This document shows, piece by piece, positions 9,839 to 18,895 of a DNA stretch of 64,000 nucleotides (position 1 is its first letter; each line of letters opens with the position of its first letter). The translations under genes were made by a program, and so were the position numbers. The stretch covers positions 2,209,504-2,273,503 of the forward strand of contig NZ_CP010802.1 in NCBI RefSeq assembly GCF_001278055.1. Reading direction: 5' to 3'. The stretch is from Desulfuromonas soudanensis (GTDB lineage Bacteria; Desulfobacterota; Desulfuromonadia; Desulfuromonadales; WTL). The notes beneath the pieces were generated by a model. That model made no database searches. It had not been told where the DNA came from and saw only the letters and a program-made list of their open reading frames with translations.

Positions 9839-9853
9839 CAAATAGTCTGCCCA
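9839..9853 (-). promoter_or_regulatory. Sigma-54 (-24/-12) promoter of glnB-glnA
   Basis: Read on the minus strand the sequence is GGGCAGACTATTTGC. Compared with the consensus TGGCACRNNNNTTGC it keeps GG at -24 and GC at -12 with the exact ten-base gap and differs only at positions 1 and 6. Transcription would begin near 9827, about 108 bases before the glnB ATG. Sigma-54 control of glnA/glnB is well established in other Proteobacteria. Confidence 0.75.
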
Positions 9854-9958
9854 AAACGGGAAAAAAAAGACGGGAGTTTCAACTCACTGTAATACTGAAC
9901 TTTTCCGGACAAGGTTTCTCCGGGCATCGGCGACCCCTGCCTGGCGATCCGAAGGTGT

Positions 9959-9975
9959 TGCCCAAAAACGGGGCA
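9959..9975. promoter_or_regulatory. Inverted repeat, possible enhancer for the glnBA promoter
   Basis: TGCCCAAAAACGGGGCA is a TGCCC-N7-GGGCA dyad about 106-122 bases upstream of the -24 element, a usual enhancer distance for sigma-54 activators. A near copy, TGCCCAAAACGGG (9848-9860), overlaps the promoter itself. The binding protein is unknown. Confidence 0.35.
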
Positions 9976-10105
9976 GCACTCTCCACGAATGCACAGAAAA
10001 TAAACAGGCGGTGCATCAAAAAGGCGCAACTTCAGCCGCCTGCGACGGAGAAGGATGGGGGACGGAGAAGAGAGAGGCAAGGGGAGATTATCCGAGGAGA
10101 TGAGT

Positions 10106-11602
10106 TCAACTGCCGTCGCTTATCTGGGCCTTTTGCAGCCGGCCGCTGAAATCCCGATATATAGTTTTGATCCGTGAATAAAAGTCGAGAGCTCCCATCC
10201 GCCCCCCCGCTTCGGGACGGCCTGAACCGGAATGACGGAACCCTCCGAAGGGGAGCTGGATTTCCGCACCGATGGTGCTGGCGTTGATATAGACCAGGCC
10301 GCTGTCGAGATCCCGCTCCGCCCTGGCGGCGCGGTTGACATCCCGGGTATAGATGGCCGAAGAGAGTCCGAAGCGACTGGCGTTGACGATGTCCACTCCT
10401 TCCTCGTAGGAAGAGCAGGAAAGAACTGCCACCACCGGTCCGAAGATCTCCTCCCTGGCGATGCGCATGGCGGGGGTCACGGAGGAGAAGATCGTCGGCT
10501 CGACAAAACACCCCCTGGCAAGAGCTTTGGTGGATACGCGTTCGCCGCCGCAATGCAGGTGGGCCCCTTCATCCTGGCCGATGCGGATATAGTTGAGCAC
10601 CTTGGTCACACCGCGTTCGTTGATCAGCGGCCCGACCTGAGTCAGCGTTTCGAGCCCCGGTCCGAGTCGAAGGGATCGCGTCGCCGCCACGAGTTTCTCG
10701 ACAAAGCGGTCGTGGACGCCCTGGTGAACCACCACACGACTGGACGCGGTGCAGCGCTGCCCCGTGGTTCCAAAACCTCCCCACAGTACCCCTTCCACCG
10801 CAAGGGAGAGATCGGCATCGTCCATGACCAGAATGGCGTTCTTGCCGCCCATCTCCGCGGCCAGGGGGCGATGCAATTCCGCAGCCAGACGTTCAAGGCG
10901 CTCCCCGACCGGGGAGGAGCCGGTAAAGGAGACGCCGTCGACACCGGGATGTCCGGCCAAAACCTCACCAACGGCGTCCCCGGCCCCCATCACCAGATTG
11001 AGGACCCCGGCCGGGAGTCCGGCCTGTTGCAGAATTTCCACCAGACGCTGGGCGCACAGAGGCGCGTCGGAAGACGGCTTGAAAACGACGGTATTGCCGC
11101 AGATCAGGGCGGCAAAGATTTTCCAGGCCGGAATGGCCACGGGGAAGTTCCAGGGGGTAATCAGGGCGAAGACGCCGTGAGGGACGCGAATCGACTTGCA
11201 GTCCTTGTCCCTGAGTTCCGAAGGGACCGTCTCGCCGACCAGGCGACGCCCTTCTCCGGCCATGTAGTAGGCAAAATCGATCGCCTCCTGAATATCCCCC
11301 AGCCCTTCGGAGAGAACCTTCCCCATCTCGCGGGTGACGACTTTTCCCAGTTCTTCCTTCCGTGACAGGAGAATTTCGGCGGCCCGATAGAGAATTTCTC
11401 CGCGGCGCGGCGCCGGAAGTTGAGACCATAAGGGAGCGGCCTCCCTGGCAGCAGCGACCGCCAGGTCAATGTCCTCCTTCCCGGATCGGGGATAGCGGGC
11501 CACGACTTCGGAGAGATCGGCCGGGTTGAGGCTTTCTCCATATTCCCCGGACAAGGGAGCGAGCCACTTGCCACCGATGAGATTCTTCAATTTTGCCGTC
11601 AT
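10106..11602 (-). CDS. NAD(P)-dependent aldehyde dehydrogenase
   Basis: Cytoplasmic aldehyde dehydrogenase of 498 residues that oxidises an aldehyde to its acid. The catalytic set is complete: oxyanion Asn152 in PWNFP, general base Glu250 in EMGGKN, and nucleophile Cys284 in GQRCTAS; the Rossmann motif FTGSSPVGE (226-234) is clear. Overall look is nearest to succinate-semialdehyde or 2-oxoglutarate-semialdehyde dehydrogenases, but the substrate is not settled. The ATG at 11602 follows a GGAGGGGAGGG ribosome binding site; an in-frame upstream ATG at 11653 lacks one. It follows the NtrC-type regulator on the same strand, with 196 bp between them. Confidence 0.9.
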   Translation of the reverse strand: MTAKLKNLIGGKWLAPLSGEYGESLNPADLSEVVARYPRSGKEDIDLAVAAAREAAPLWSQLPAPRRGEILYRAAEILLSRKEELGKVVTREMGKVLSEGLGDIQEAIDFAYYMAGEGRRLVGETVPSELRDKDCKSIRVPHGVFALITPWNFPVAIPAWKIFAALICGNTVVFKPSSDAPLCAQRLVEILQQAGLPAGVLNLVMGAGDAVGEVLAGHPGVDGVSFTGSSPVGERLERLAAELHRPLAAEMGGKNAILVMDDADLSLAVEGVLWGGFGTTGQRCTASSRVVVHQGVHDRFVEKLVAATRSLRLGPGLETLTQVGPLINERGVTKVLNYIRIGQDEGAHLHCGGERVSTKALARGCFVEPTIFSSVTPAMRIAREEIFGPVVAVLSCSSYEEGVDIVNASRFGLSSAIYTRDVNRAARAERDLDSGLVYINASTIGAEIQLPFGGFRHSGSGRPEAGGRMGALDFYSRIKTIYRDFSGRLQKAQISDGS

Positions 11603-11798
11603 CCCTCCCCTCCTCCCGAAATCCTTCGCCTTCAGGATAACAGGTGGCGGCACCCTTTCAAGAATCCCCGCCGAAGCGGGAGAGGATGAAAATCATAAAC
11701 CGGAGCCGGATAGTTATTGGAAAGGGGAATTCGGGGAGGAAGGCAAGATTTGGCGGGGAGGGATCAGCACCTTCCTGATGCCCTCACGGGTTCGAGAT

Positions 11799-13232
11799 TC
11801 AGTCCGTTTCGAGGTCCTCACCGGACTTCTTTTTGATTTTTTCGATCAGGGTGGTCCGCTTGAGATTGAGGAGCCTGGCGGCCTCTTTCTTGTTGCCGCC
11901 AGTTTTGGTCATGGCCTGGTGAATCAACCGGTCCTCGTATTCGCCCACCAGCACCTTGAAGTCAACGGTTCCATCGAGGACCGATTCAGGAATCAGGGAG
12001 CCGAGGGGTGCAATGGAGACGGCTTCCAGATGGGGGCGAAGGATGCCGGGAGCATACTTTTCCGGAAGTTCGGCCGCGGACACCAGCTTGCCGCTGCACA
12101 GAATCACCATGCGCTGAACAAGATTCTCCAGTTCCCTGACGTTTCCCGGCCAGGGGTAGTCGATGAGAGCCTTCATCGCCCCCTGGTCGAAACCGAGGAG
12201 GGGGTTTTTCTTGTTGCGGTTAAAAACCTGGACAAACTTTTCGATCAACAGGGGGATATCGTCCCGACGGTCGCAGAGAGGGGGGATGTTCAGGGGGACG
12301 ACACTGAGGCGGTAGTAGAGATCCTCACGAAAAACCCCGTCGGCAACGGCCTTCTCCAGGTCGCGGTGGGTCGCGGCGACGATGCGGATGTCGACGGGGA
12401 CCGGCTTCACTCCGCCGACCGGCTCATACTCCTTCTCCTGCAAGACCCGCAGGAGTTTTGCCTGGAGGGAAGGTTTCATGTCGCCGATTTCGTCGAGGAA
12501 CAGAGTGCCGCCGTCGGCGTACTGCACGCGTCCCATCTTCGACTGGTTGGCGCCGGTAAAGGCCCCCTTGACGTAGCCGAAGAGCTCGCTTTCGAGGAGC
12601 TCCTCGGGTATGGCGGCGCAGTTGACCGGCACGAAGTTCTTTCCCCGCCGGGGACTGGTGGCGTGAATCGCCCGGGCGACCAACTCCTTGCCGGTGCCGC
12701 TGGCTCCCTGAATCAGGACGGTGCTGATGTCGTCCTCGGCCACCTTTTCGATGAGGTTGAAAAGGTTCTGCATCTTTCCGGAGTTACCGATGATGCCGTT
12801 GAATCCTTCGGTCTTGCGAATCTTGTGGCCGCGGACCTCCTTGTGAATCAGGAGGTCATGATAGGTCAAGCCTCGGGCGAGGGCGATGATCGCCTCATCG
12901 AAATCGTAGGGGGCATGGATATAGAAGAAGACGCCAAGCTTCAGGACTTCGTTGATTTTTTCCCGGTCATTAAAGGGAACCGCCGCGAAGGTGACGATTT
13001 CGGCATTGGCGGCATGAACCTTTTTCAGCAGATCGATACCGCTTTTCTGCGGCAGAAAGAGATCGGTCATCAGAACGGAAATATCTTCCCTCTGAATGAT
13101 TTCCTCGGCCTCGACGGTACTCGCTGCCTCCAGCACCAGGCACCCGACTTCCTTCCGAAGCATCACCGCCAGCCCTTCCCTGGCGTGATGGTCAGCGTCA
13201 ACCAACAGTATGCTGCGTAGTGTTTCCGCCAT
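11799..13232 (-). CDS. NtrC-type sigma-54 activator with a degenerate receiver domain
   Basis: Cytoplasmic enhancer-binding protein of 477 residues: receiver (1-120), AAA+ ATPase (146-375) and Fis-type helix-turn-helix (about 435-470). The ATPase has Walker A GASGTGKE (176-183) and the sigma-54 contact loop GAFTGA (223-228). The receiver keeps the aspartate D57 (LMTDLFLP). The switch threonine is replaced by alanine (TFAAV, about residue 84), and the invariant lysine before proline is replaced by A107 (YIHAPYD). One of the acidic-pocket residues is also lost (VDAD). No kinase gene is next to it. Response by ordinary phosphorylation is therefore doubtful; its targets are unknown, though the aldehyde dehydrogenase gene lies just downstream. 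Confidence 0.9.
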   Translation of the reverse strand: MAETLRSILLVDADHHAREGLAVMLRKEVGCLVLEAASTVEAEEIIQREDISVLMTDLFLPQKSGIDLLKKVHAANAEIVTFAAVPFNDREKINEVLKLGVFFYIHAPYDFDEAIIALARGLTYHDLLIHKEVRGHKIRKTEGFNGIIGNSGKMQNLFNLIEKVAEDDISTVLIQGASGTGKELVARAIHATSPRRGKNFVPVNCAAIPEELLESELFGYVKGAFTGANQSKMGRVQYADGGTLFLDEIGDMKPSLQAKLLRVLQEKEYEPVGGVKPVPVDIRIVAATHRDLEKAVADGVFREDLYYRLSVVPLNIPPLCDRRDDIPLLIEKFVQVFNRNKKNPLLGFDQGAMKALIDYPWPGNVRELENLVQRMVILCSGKLVSAAELPEKYAPGILRPHLEAVSIAPLGSLIPESVLDGTVDFKVLVGEYEDRLIHQAMTKTGGNKKEAARLLNLKRTTLIEKIKKKSGEDLETD

Positions 13233-13394
13233 CTTAAGTCAAAACCTCGTCATCGGGATGAGGGTGCAGGCTTCTCCGAATGACGCGGGACACCCGCGTC
13301 CGTGGAAAAGAGATTTCCCCCTATTTTGCGTACTTATAGTAACTGACCGTGGCGCCCTTGCCAATTACTAATTGCACCTGATTCATAATTAACT

Positions 13395-15260
13395 TCAATC
13401 AACCTCTTCCTCTTCTCCCTGCGCCGCCTCTCCCCGAAGGGCTTCGGAAAGCCCGGATTCCCGCACGGTTCGTCGCGCCACCGCCGCGGCGAAGAGTTCC
13501 CGCCCGCCCCAGAGGGCCACTGAGCGGCGCGCCCGGCTGATCCCCGTATAGATCAGCTCCCTTGCCAGATTCCCGTCCTCTTCCCCCGGCAGCAAAAGGA
13601 GAACCCGGTCGAATTCCGTCCCCTGACTCTTGTGCACCGTCATGGCGTAGGCCGTCTGATGCTCCGGCAGGCGCGCCGGGGCAATTTTCCTGTAAACACC
13701 GGCGCCGCGAGGAAAAAAGGCCCTGAGCTGGCCGCCGGAGTCGGGGTCGGGGAGAATGAGTCCGAGATCGCCGTTGAAGAGTCCGAGACGGTAATCGTTG
13801 GACGTGATCATCAGCGGCTGCCCCGGGGTCCATCGGCTCCCCTCCCTGATCAACCCGGCGCGTTGCAGGATCCCCTCGACGGTCGCGTTGAGTCCCGCGA
13901 CTCCCCAGGGGCCGCGGCGCAAGGGGGTAAGAATCATGAAGCGCCCGAGCTGGGCGAAGGCGTCCTCCGCCGTCGCCGCACGCAGCATCGCTCCGTACCC
14001 GGCGACGACCTCGGCGGCCAGGGCCGCCCCCATCCCGGAGGCTCCGGGAAGGGGAGAGAACCGGAGATCACTTTGCGCCGGGTCGTCGCAAAGAGCCAGG
14101 GCCCCGGGACCGTCGCCGGCGTTGACCGCCCGGCACAGGGCACTGATGCCGCTGTCAGCAGCAAAACGGTAGCTTTTCTGCAGGACGACGAGGGTGTCCT
14201 CGAGCCCCCCCGTCCCGGACGTGGCGGGAAGAGTCAGACCGGCGATTTCGGCCGCCCGGCGGACGAACTCCGGAGAAAAACGCGGCCGTCCGCCGCCGGC
14301 GCAGATGTCGGCCAAAACCGCACCCGCCTCAACGGAAGCGAGCTGGTCCCGGTCGCCGAGGAGAATCAGGCGCGCCTGCTTCGGTATCGCCTCCACCAGC
14401 TTGACCATCAGGGGGAGATCGACCATCGAGGCCTCATCCACCACCACCAGATCGCAGGGGAGCGGATTATTGCGATCATGACGGAACCGGGATGACCCCC
14501 GGATTGTGCCGAGGAGCCGGTGGATAGTGGACACCTGATCGGGAATCCTCCGCCGAACCCCCTCTCCTACGGGGAGCATCTGACGCGCCGCGGCAATCGA
14601 CTCCTGCAGCCGGGCCGCCGCCTTGCCTGTCGGGGCCGCCAGGGCAAGGTGCAGGGGAGCGCCGTCGGCCTGTTCGAGGAGAAGAGCGAGAATCTTGACC
14701 ACCGTGGAGGTTTTCCCGGTTCCGGGACCCCCGGAGATGACGGCGAAATTCCCGAGGACGGCGGCCAGGGCGGCTACCTTCTGCCAGTCGACGATCCCTT
14801 TTTCCCCGGCGCCGAAGAGGCGGGTGAGCCCTTCGCCGAGGAGAACCTCGTCGACGACGCTTTTTCTCCCCCCCCGGGACAGGAGTTCCCCGGCCAGGCG
14901 GCCCTGATAATCCCAGTAGCGGTAGAGGTAGAGCCGTCCGCGGCGGTCGAGGACCAGGGGGGTGAATTCCCCGGGGCTCCCGACCACCGTCGAGGAGCGC
15001 AGCCGTTCCGTCCACTCCGGCAACTCCGGGGCGCAAAAACCAGGGAGCGCCTCCCCACCGACCGTCAGCGGCCGGCCGGCGACCGCGTCGAGATTCAAAC
15101 AGATATCCCCGCGCGAGGTCTGTTCGCTGACCAGTGCCGCAGCCAGGAAGAGCGCGTCGTCCCCCCCGGGGTCCAGCGTGCGGAGAAAGCGGGCGAAGTG
15201 CAGGCTCAGAGCGCTGAAGAGCCCGGAGCTCTCCAGGGTCTTCCGGGTATTCTCACCCAT
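13395..15260 (-). CDS. recD: Exodeoxyribonuclease V alpha subunit RecD
   Basis: Fast 5'-3' helicase subunit of the RecBCD double-strand-break repair enzyme, 621 residues (E. coli RecD has 608). Walker A GGPGTGKTST lies at about residues 174-183, VVDEASMVDLPLM is the DEAD-like motif II, LLGDRDQLASVEAGAVL is motif III, and the C-terminal AYAMTVHKSQGTEFDRV is the family signature. The ATG at 15260 overlaps the recB stop (ATGGGTGA) and has GGGAGG five bases upstream; it is preferred to the in-frame start at 15275. It is the last gene of recC-recB-recD. Confidence 0.95.
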   Translation of the reverse strand: MGENTRKTLESSGLFSALSLHFARFLRTLDPGGDDALFLAAALVSEQTSRGDICLNLDAVAGRPLTVGGEALPGFCAPELPEWTERLRSSTVVGSPGEFTPLVLDRRGRLYLYRYWDYQGRLAGELLSRGGRKSVVDEVLLGEGLTRLFGAGEKGIVDWQKVAALAAVLGNFAVISGGPGTGKTSTVVKILALLLEQADGAPLHLALAAPTGKAAARLQESIAAARQMLPVGEGVRRRIPDQVSTIHRLLGTIRGSSRFRHDRNNPLPCDLVVVDEASMVDLPLMVKLVEAIPKQARLILLGDRDQLASVEAGAVLADICAGGGRPRFSPEFVRRAAEIAGLTLPATSGTGGLEDTLVVLQKSYRFAADSGISALCRAVNAGDGPGALALCDDPAQSDLRFSPLPGASGMGAALAAEVVAGYGAMLRAATAEDAFAQLGRFMILTPLRRGPWGVAGLNATVEGILQRAGLIREGSRWTPGQPLMITSNDYRLGLFNGDLGLILPDPDSGGQLRAFFPRGAGVYRKIAPARLPEHQTAYAMTVHKSQGTEFDRVLLLLPGEEDGNLARELIYTGISRARRSVALWGGRELFAAAVARRTVRESGLSEALRGEAAQGEEEEVD

Positions 15261-18200
15261 GACTGCCTCCCTCAACCCGGCCGCCGAGGTATTGTGAAAT
15301 CCCTTCGATCAGGAGTTGCGGCGGACGATTCCGAAAAATGCCGAAGTCCGGTCCCCGCCCGCCGTCGATCCCGCGCAAAAAGAGATAAAAGACTCCGCCG
15401 AAGTGCGTTTCGTAGTCGTAACCGGGGATACGTCCCGAGAGATAGCGATGCAGGGCGACGGTGTAAAGATGGTACTGCAGATGGTAATGTTCGCGGAGCA
15501 TCGCCTGCTCGAGGGCCCCCTGGTGATAGTCCTCAATCCGGTCGCCGAGGTGATTCGATTTCCAGTCGAGAAGGTAATACCTCCCCTGGTGCATGAAGAC
15601 CAGGTCGATAAAGCCGCGCAGCATCCCCCGTACGGGAACGAAGCCGAGCCTCTCCATCTGCCCGGGGAGGGAGGGCGGCACCCCATCGGCTCCGAACCGG
15701 GAAAAAATCGCGGCGAGGCCGCCGGAGGTAATGGGTTCGAGGGGGAGGGTAAATTCCATCTCGGCCACCTGCTCACCGGTCCCGAGATTCTGGAGGGCCA
15801 GGGTCGGATCGTCGCCAAGGGGAGCGCAAAGGACTTTGTCCACCATCTCCAGCACCCCTTCGCCCCATTTCAGGTCGAAACCGTAGTCGGCAAGTTTTTC
15901 CTCAATGACCCTTCTGCGACCGGCAGGGTCGGAGTTTTTGAAATCGAGCTCTTCAAATATTTCGTGCAGGCAGCTGCCGGGTCGGGCGCCGCGGGGAAAA
16001 TCGAAGATACTCAAGCCGCCGGCAGGACCGGTCGGAGCCTGCGGAGAGGGCGGACCGGTTTCGTCCCACACCGGGGATTCGCCGCCATGGGAGGTTCCCG
16101 AAACCAGGGCGCTGAAGCTGGTCATCCGCCAGTCGCTCGATATGGTCCCGGCAAAGGTGCGGCAGGCCGGCTGCGCTCCGGCATTCTCGAGACGCCCCAG
16201 GGGCGCCGGGGAGGGTGCAGGAAGGTCGCAAAGAGCCAGGGTGCCTCCGGAAGATTCGACCAAAGCTGCGAGTTCGCGCCGCCGGGCCTGTTCGTCGAGC
16301 CCCTTCAGGCGCGCTGTCCACCCCTGCGGGGCGTCTTCGTCCGCACCGGGGTGAAGAAGATAGCCGAGAGCCGACGTCTCCCCGTCCCGGAAAGACCCCC
16401 AGACGAGGTAGCAGCGATGCCGGGCCCGGGTCAGGGCCACATAGAGAAGACGGAGATTCTCCGCCAGGATCTCCTTTTCCTCCAGGATGCAATTCGATTC
16501 GAGATCCTCCGAACCGAGGTCGAGGGTCAGAGCATCGGCCTGACTCGGATCGTGAAAGACCGCGCTCCCCCCCTTGCTCCGCGTCCCCCTCCAGGAATAT
16601 GGACAAAAGACGATGGGATACTCGAGCCCCTTGCTCTTGTGAATGGTGACGAGCTTGACCGCCAGCGCGTCGGTTTCGAGACGGATCTGGTACTCCTCGC
16701 GCTCGGAGCGCTCCTCGAGCTGGCGGGCGAACCACTTCATCAGACCGTCGACCCCCAAACCCTGCTCGAGGGAGGCGCGGTGCAGCACCTCCAGGCAGTG
16801 AAGGAGGTTGGTGACCCGACGCTCGCCGTCGTCAAAGACCAGGAGCCGCTCCCGCACTCCCTCACGGGAAAGAAGGGTGCGGGCCATGACGATAAAGCCG
16901 TGCCGCAACCAGAGTTCGTGGTATTCGATGAACCGCTCGAGCCGCTCCTCCCAGGCCCCTTCGTCAGCGATCAGCGCCGCCAGGCCGTTCCCCGTCACCC
17001 CGAGCATTTCTGTCACCATCGCTCCCCGTACCCCCCCCTCGAGTGCGGGCTGAGCCACGGCGGCGAGGACCTGCAACAGCTCGCTTGCCTCGCGGGAGGC
17101 AAAGAGGCTCTCGGCGCTCTGCAAAACGCTCGGCACCCGCACCTGGCGCAGGGCCTCCTGCAGCAGGCGTGCTTCGCGGTTGGTGCGCACCAGCACGGCC
17201 ATATCTCCGGGCACCACGGTACGTTTGGGCCCTTCTGCGCCGTCCCGGAAGAAGGCCGTGCCCGCCCTGGATGCCTCAAGCAGCCGGACAATTTCGCCGG
17301 CCACGGCCAAGGGGAGAAATTCGTCCGCTTCTCCCTTGCCGATGAAACTCCCCTCCCCTGCGCAGGGGGCATACCAGAGTTGCAGAGGCGCCGCAGACAT
17401 TTCGTCAGGGAGGACCAGCCGGTTCTCCCGATTTCTGTCGGCGGCGTTCACCTCCTGGAAGGGGATTCCCTCCAGATAAAAGGGGCGCGGATGGCAGCCG
17501 AAGAGGGTGTTGACGGCCGCAACCAGATCCGGGGTCGAGCGCCAGTTGGTGCCGAGGCTGTGGCACCCCTCCACGTCCCGGGCGGCGGTGAGATAGGCGT
17601 AGATGTCGGCGCCGCGAAAGCTGTAGATCGCCTGTTTGGGATCGCCGATGAAAAAGAGGGTCGCGTCGGGTCCGGGATAGATGCTGCCAAAGATCCGATA
17701 CTGGATCGGGTCGGTGTCCTGGAATTCGTCGATGAGGGCGGCCGGGTACTTGCCGACCAGGGTGCGGGCCAACTCCTTCCCGCCCGATCCGTCAAGGGCT
17801 CTCTGCAGGTCAAAAAGGAGGTCGTCGAAGGAGCGGATGTTCTGCTCTTTCTTGCGCCGGCGCAACTCGGCGGCCGCGTATTCGAGGAGCTCCCGCTTCA
17901 GGACCAGCAGGGCGCCGTCATACCCCTTTTCGAGGCGCTCCAGGTCGGCGCCGAGGTCCTCGCAGAGTTCGAAAAAAAGGTGCGTGGGGACCTGATTCCC
18001 CTTGGTGGTCCCCTTCGCCAGGGCCGGAGCGCGAAATTTGTCGAATTTCTCGAAAGGCGGCAGGACGAGGTCGCCGGCCAGATAATCCTCGAGACCGACG
18101 ATCCACCCCGGGAGATTGGCAGGCTTGTAGCTCCCCTTGTGCAAAACGGATTGCCCGAGCAGCAGGGAGCGTACCTCACCCCCCGAGCGAGCCCACTCCG

Positions 18201-18894
18201 CCTGCAGACGGGAGAACTTCTTGCTGCAGCTCTCCTCCAGCGCCGCCACATCCGGGGGCGCCGTCTCCGGGATGACCCGCAGGACCCCCTTGCCGAGGAA
18301 GGGGGCGGCAAAACGCGCCAGGGCCTCGGGAGAAAAAGCCTCGCTGCGCCCTCCGACCTGAAGAGTCTTCGACTGAAGATAGGCGAGAAAAGTGGGCGAA
18401 GCGCCATGAAAGCGGATGCGCCAGAAATCGTCCACCACCTCCTGAAGAAGGGGGCGCTCATCGATGACCAGCTCGGTATCGAAGAGGGATCCCGACTCGA
18501 AGGCGCTCTCCGACAGGACCCGCTGGCAGAAACCGTGGATGGTGTGAATCGCCGCCTCGTCGAAGGCGTTGAGTGCCTGGCGCAGCACCTCCCGGGACGC
18601 GTCCTCTTCGGTTTTCGGGATTTTGCCGAGGAGAGCCCCAAGAAAGGGATCGGCGCTCTCCCCGGCGACAAGGGCCGTCAGCGCTTCCCGGAGTCGCCGG
18701 CGAATGCGGTCCCGGAGTTCCTCGGTGGCGGCCTCGGTAAAGGTCACCACCAGAATCTCCTTTACCGCCAGGCGCCGTTCGAGGACCAGGCGCACGAAGA
18801 GCCCGGCAATGGTGAAGGTCTTGCCGGTGCCGGCGCTGGCTTCGATGAGGTGGCGCCCGGTGATCGGGCCGTGATCGAGATCGAAATGCTTCAT
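15253..18894 (-). CDS. recB: Exodeoxyribonuclease V beta subunit RecB
   Basis: Helicase-nuclease subunit of RecBCD, 1213 residues. The UvrD-type helicase begins with EASAGTGKTFTIA (18-30) and VVTFTEAATEELRDRIR; ALIDEFQDTDPIQYRIF is motif II, and KLVTIHKSKGLEYPIVF is motif V. The C-terminal nuclease domain carries GMLRGFIDLVF and YYLLDWKSNHLG (near residue 1110), including the catalytic aspartate and lysine. The ATG at 18894 lies one base after the recC stop and has GGAGGAAGGG just before it. The open frame continues far upstream but overlaps recC and is not used. Confidence 0.96.
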   Translation of the reverse strand: MKHFDLDHGPITGRHLIEASAGTGKTFTIAGLFVRLVLERRLAVKEILVVTFTEAATEELRDRIRRRLREALTALVAGESADPFLGALLGKIPKTEEDASREVLRQALNAFDEAAIHTIHGFCQRVLSESAFESGSLFDTELVIDERPLLQEVVDDFWRIRFHGASPTFLAYLQSKTLQVGGRSEAFSPEALARFAAPFLGKGVLRVIPETAPPDVAALEESCSKKFSRLQAEWARSGGEVRSLLLGQSVLHKGSYKPANLPGWIVGLEDYLAGDLVLPPFEKFDKFRAPALAKGTTKGNQVPTHLFFELCEDLGADLERLEKGYDGALLVLKRELLEYAAAELRRRKKEQNIRSFDDLLFDLQRALDGSGGKELARTLVGKYPAALIDEFQDTDPIQYRIFGSIYPGPDATLFFIGDPKQAIYSFRGADIYAYLTAARDVEGCHSLGTNWRSTPDLVAAVNTLFGCHPRPFYLEGIPFQEVNAADRNRENRLVLPDEMSAAPLQLWYAPCAGEGSFIGKGEADEFLPLAVAGEIVRLLEASRAGTAFFRDGAEGPKRTVVPGDMAVLVRTNREARLLQEALRQVRVPSVLQSAESLFASREASELLQVLAAVAQPALEGGVRGAMVTEMLGVTGNGLAALIADEGAWEERLERFIEYHELWLRHGFIVMARTLLSREGVRERLLVFDDGERRVTNLLHCLEVLHRASLEQGLGVDGLMKWFARQLEERSEREEYQIRLETDALAVKLVTIHKSKGLEYPIVFCPYSWRGTRSKGGSAVFHDPSQADALTLDLGSEDLESNCILEEKEILAENLRLLYVALTRARHRCYLVWGSFRDGETSALGYLLHPGADEDAPQGWTARLKGLDEQARRRELAALVESSGGTLALCDLPAPSPAPLGRLENAGAQPACRTFAGTISSDWRMTSFSALVSGTSHGGESPVWDETGPPSPQAPTGPAGGLSIFDFPRGARPGSCLHEIFEELDFKNSDPAGRRRVIEEKLADYGFDLKWGEGVLEMVDKVLCAPLGDDPTLALQNLGTGEQVAEMEFTLPLEPITSGGLAAIFSRFGADGVPPSLPGQMERLGFVPVRGMLRGFIDLVFMHQGRYYLLDWKSNHLGDRIEDYHQGALEQAMLREHYHLQYHLYTVALHRYLSGRIPGYDYETHFGGVFYLFLRGIDGGRGPDFGIFRNRPPQLLIEGISQYLGGRVEGGSHG

Positions 18895-18895
18895 C

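Larger units (their letters stand above)
9735..10105. other. Intergenic region carrying the glnBA promoter region
   Basis: No gene is supported here. It holds the sigma-54 promoter (9839-9853) and, 106 bp upstream of it, a TGCCC-N7-GGGCA dyad (9959-9975). The rest, towards the aldehyde dehydrogenase stop codon, shows only a purine-rich patch near 10051-10085. Confidence 0.55.
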
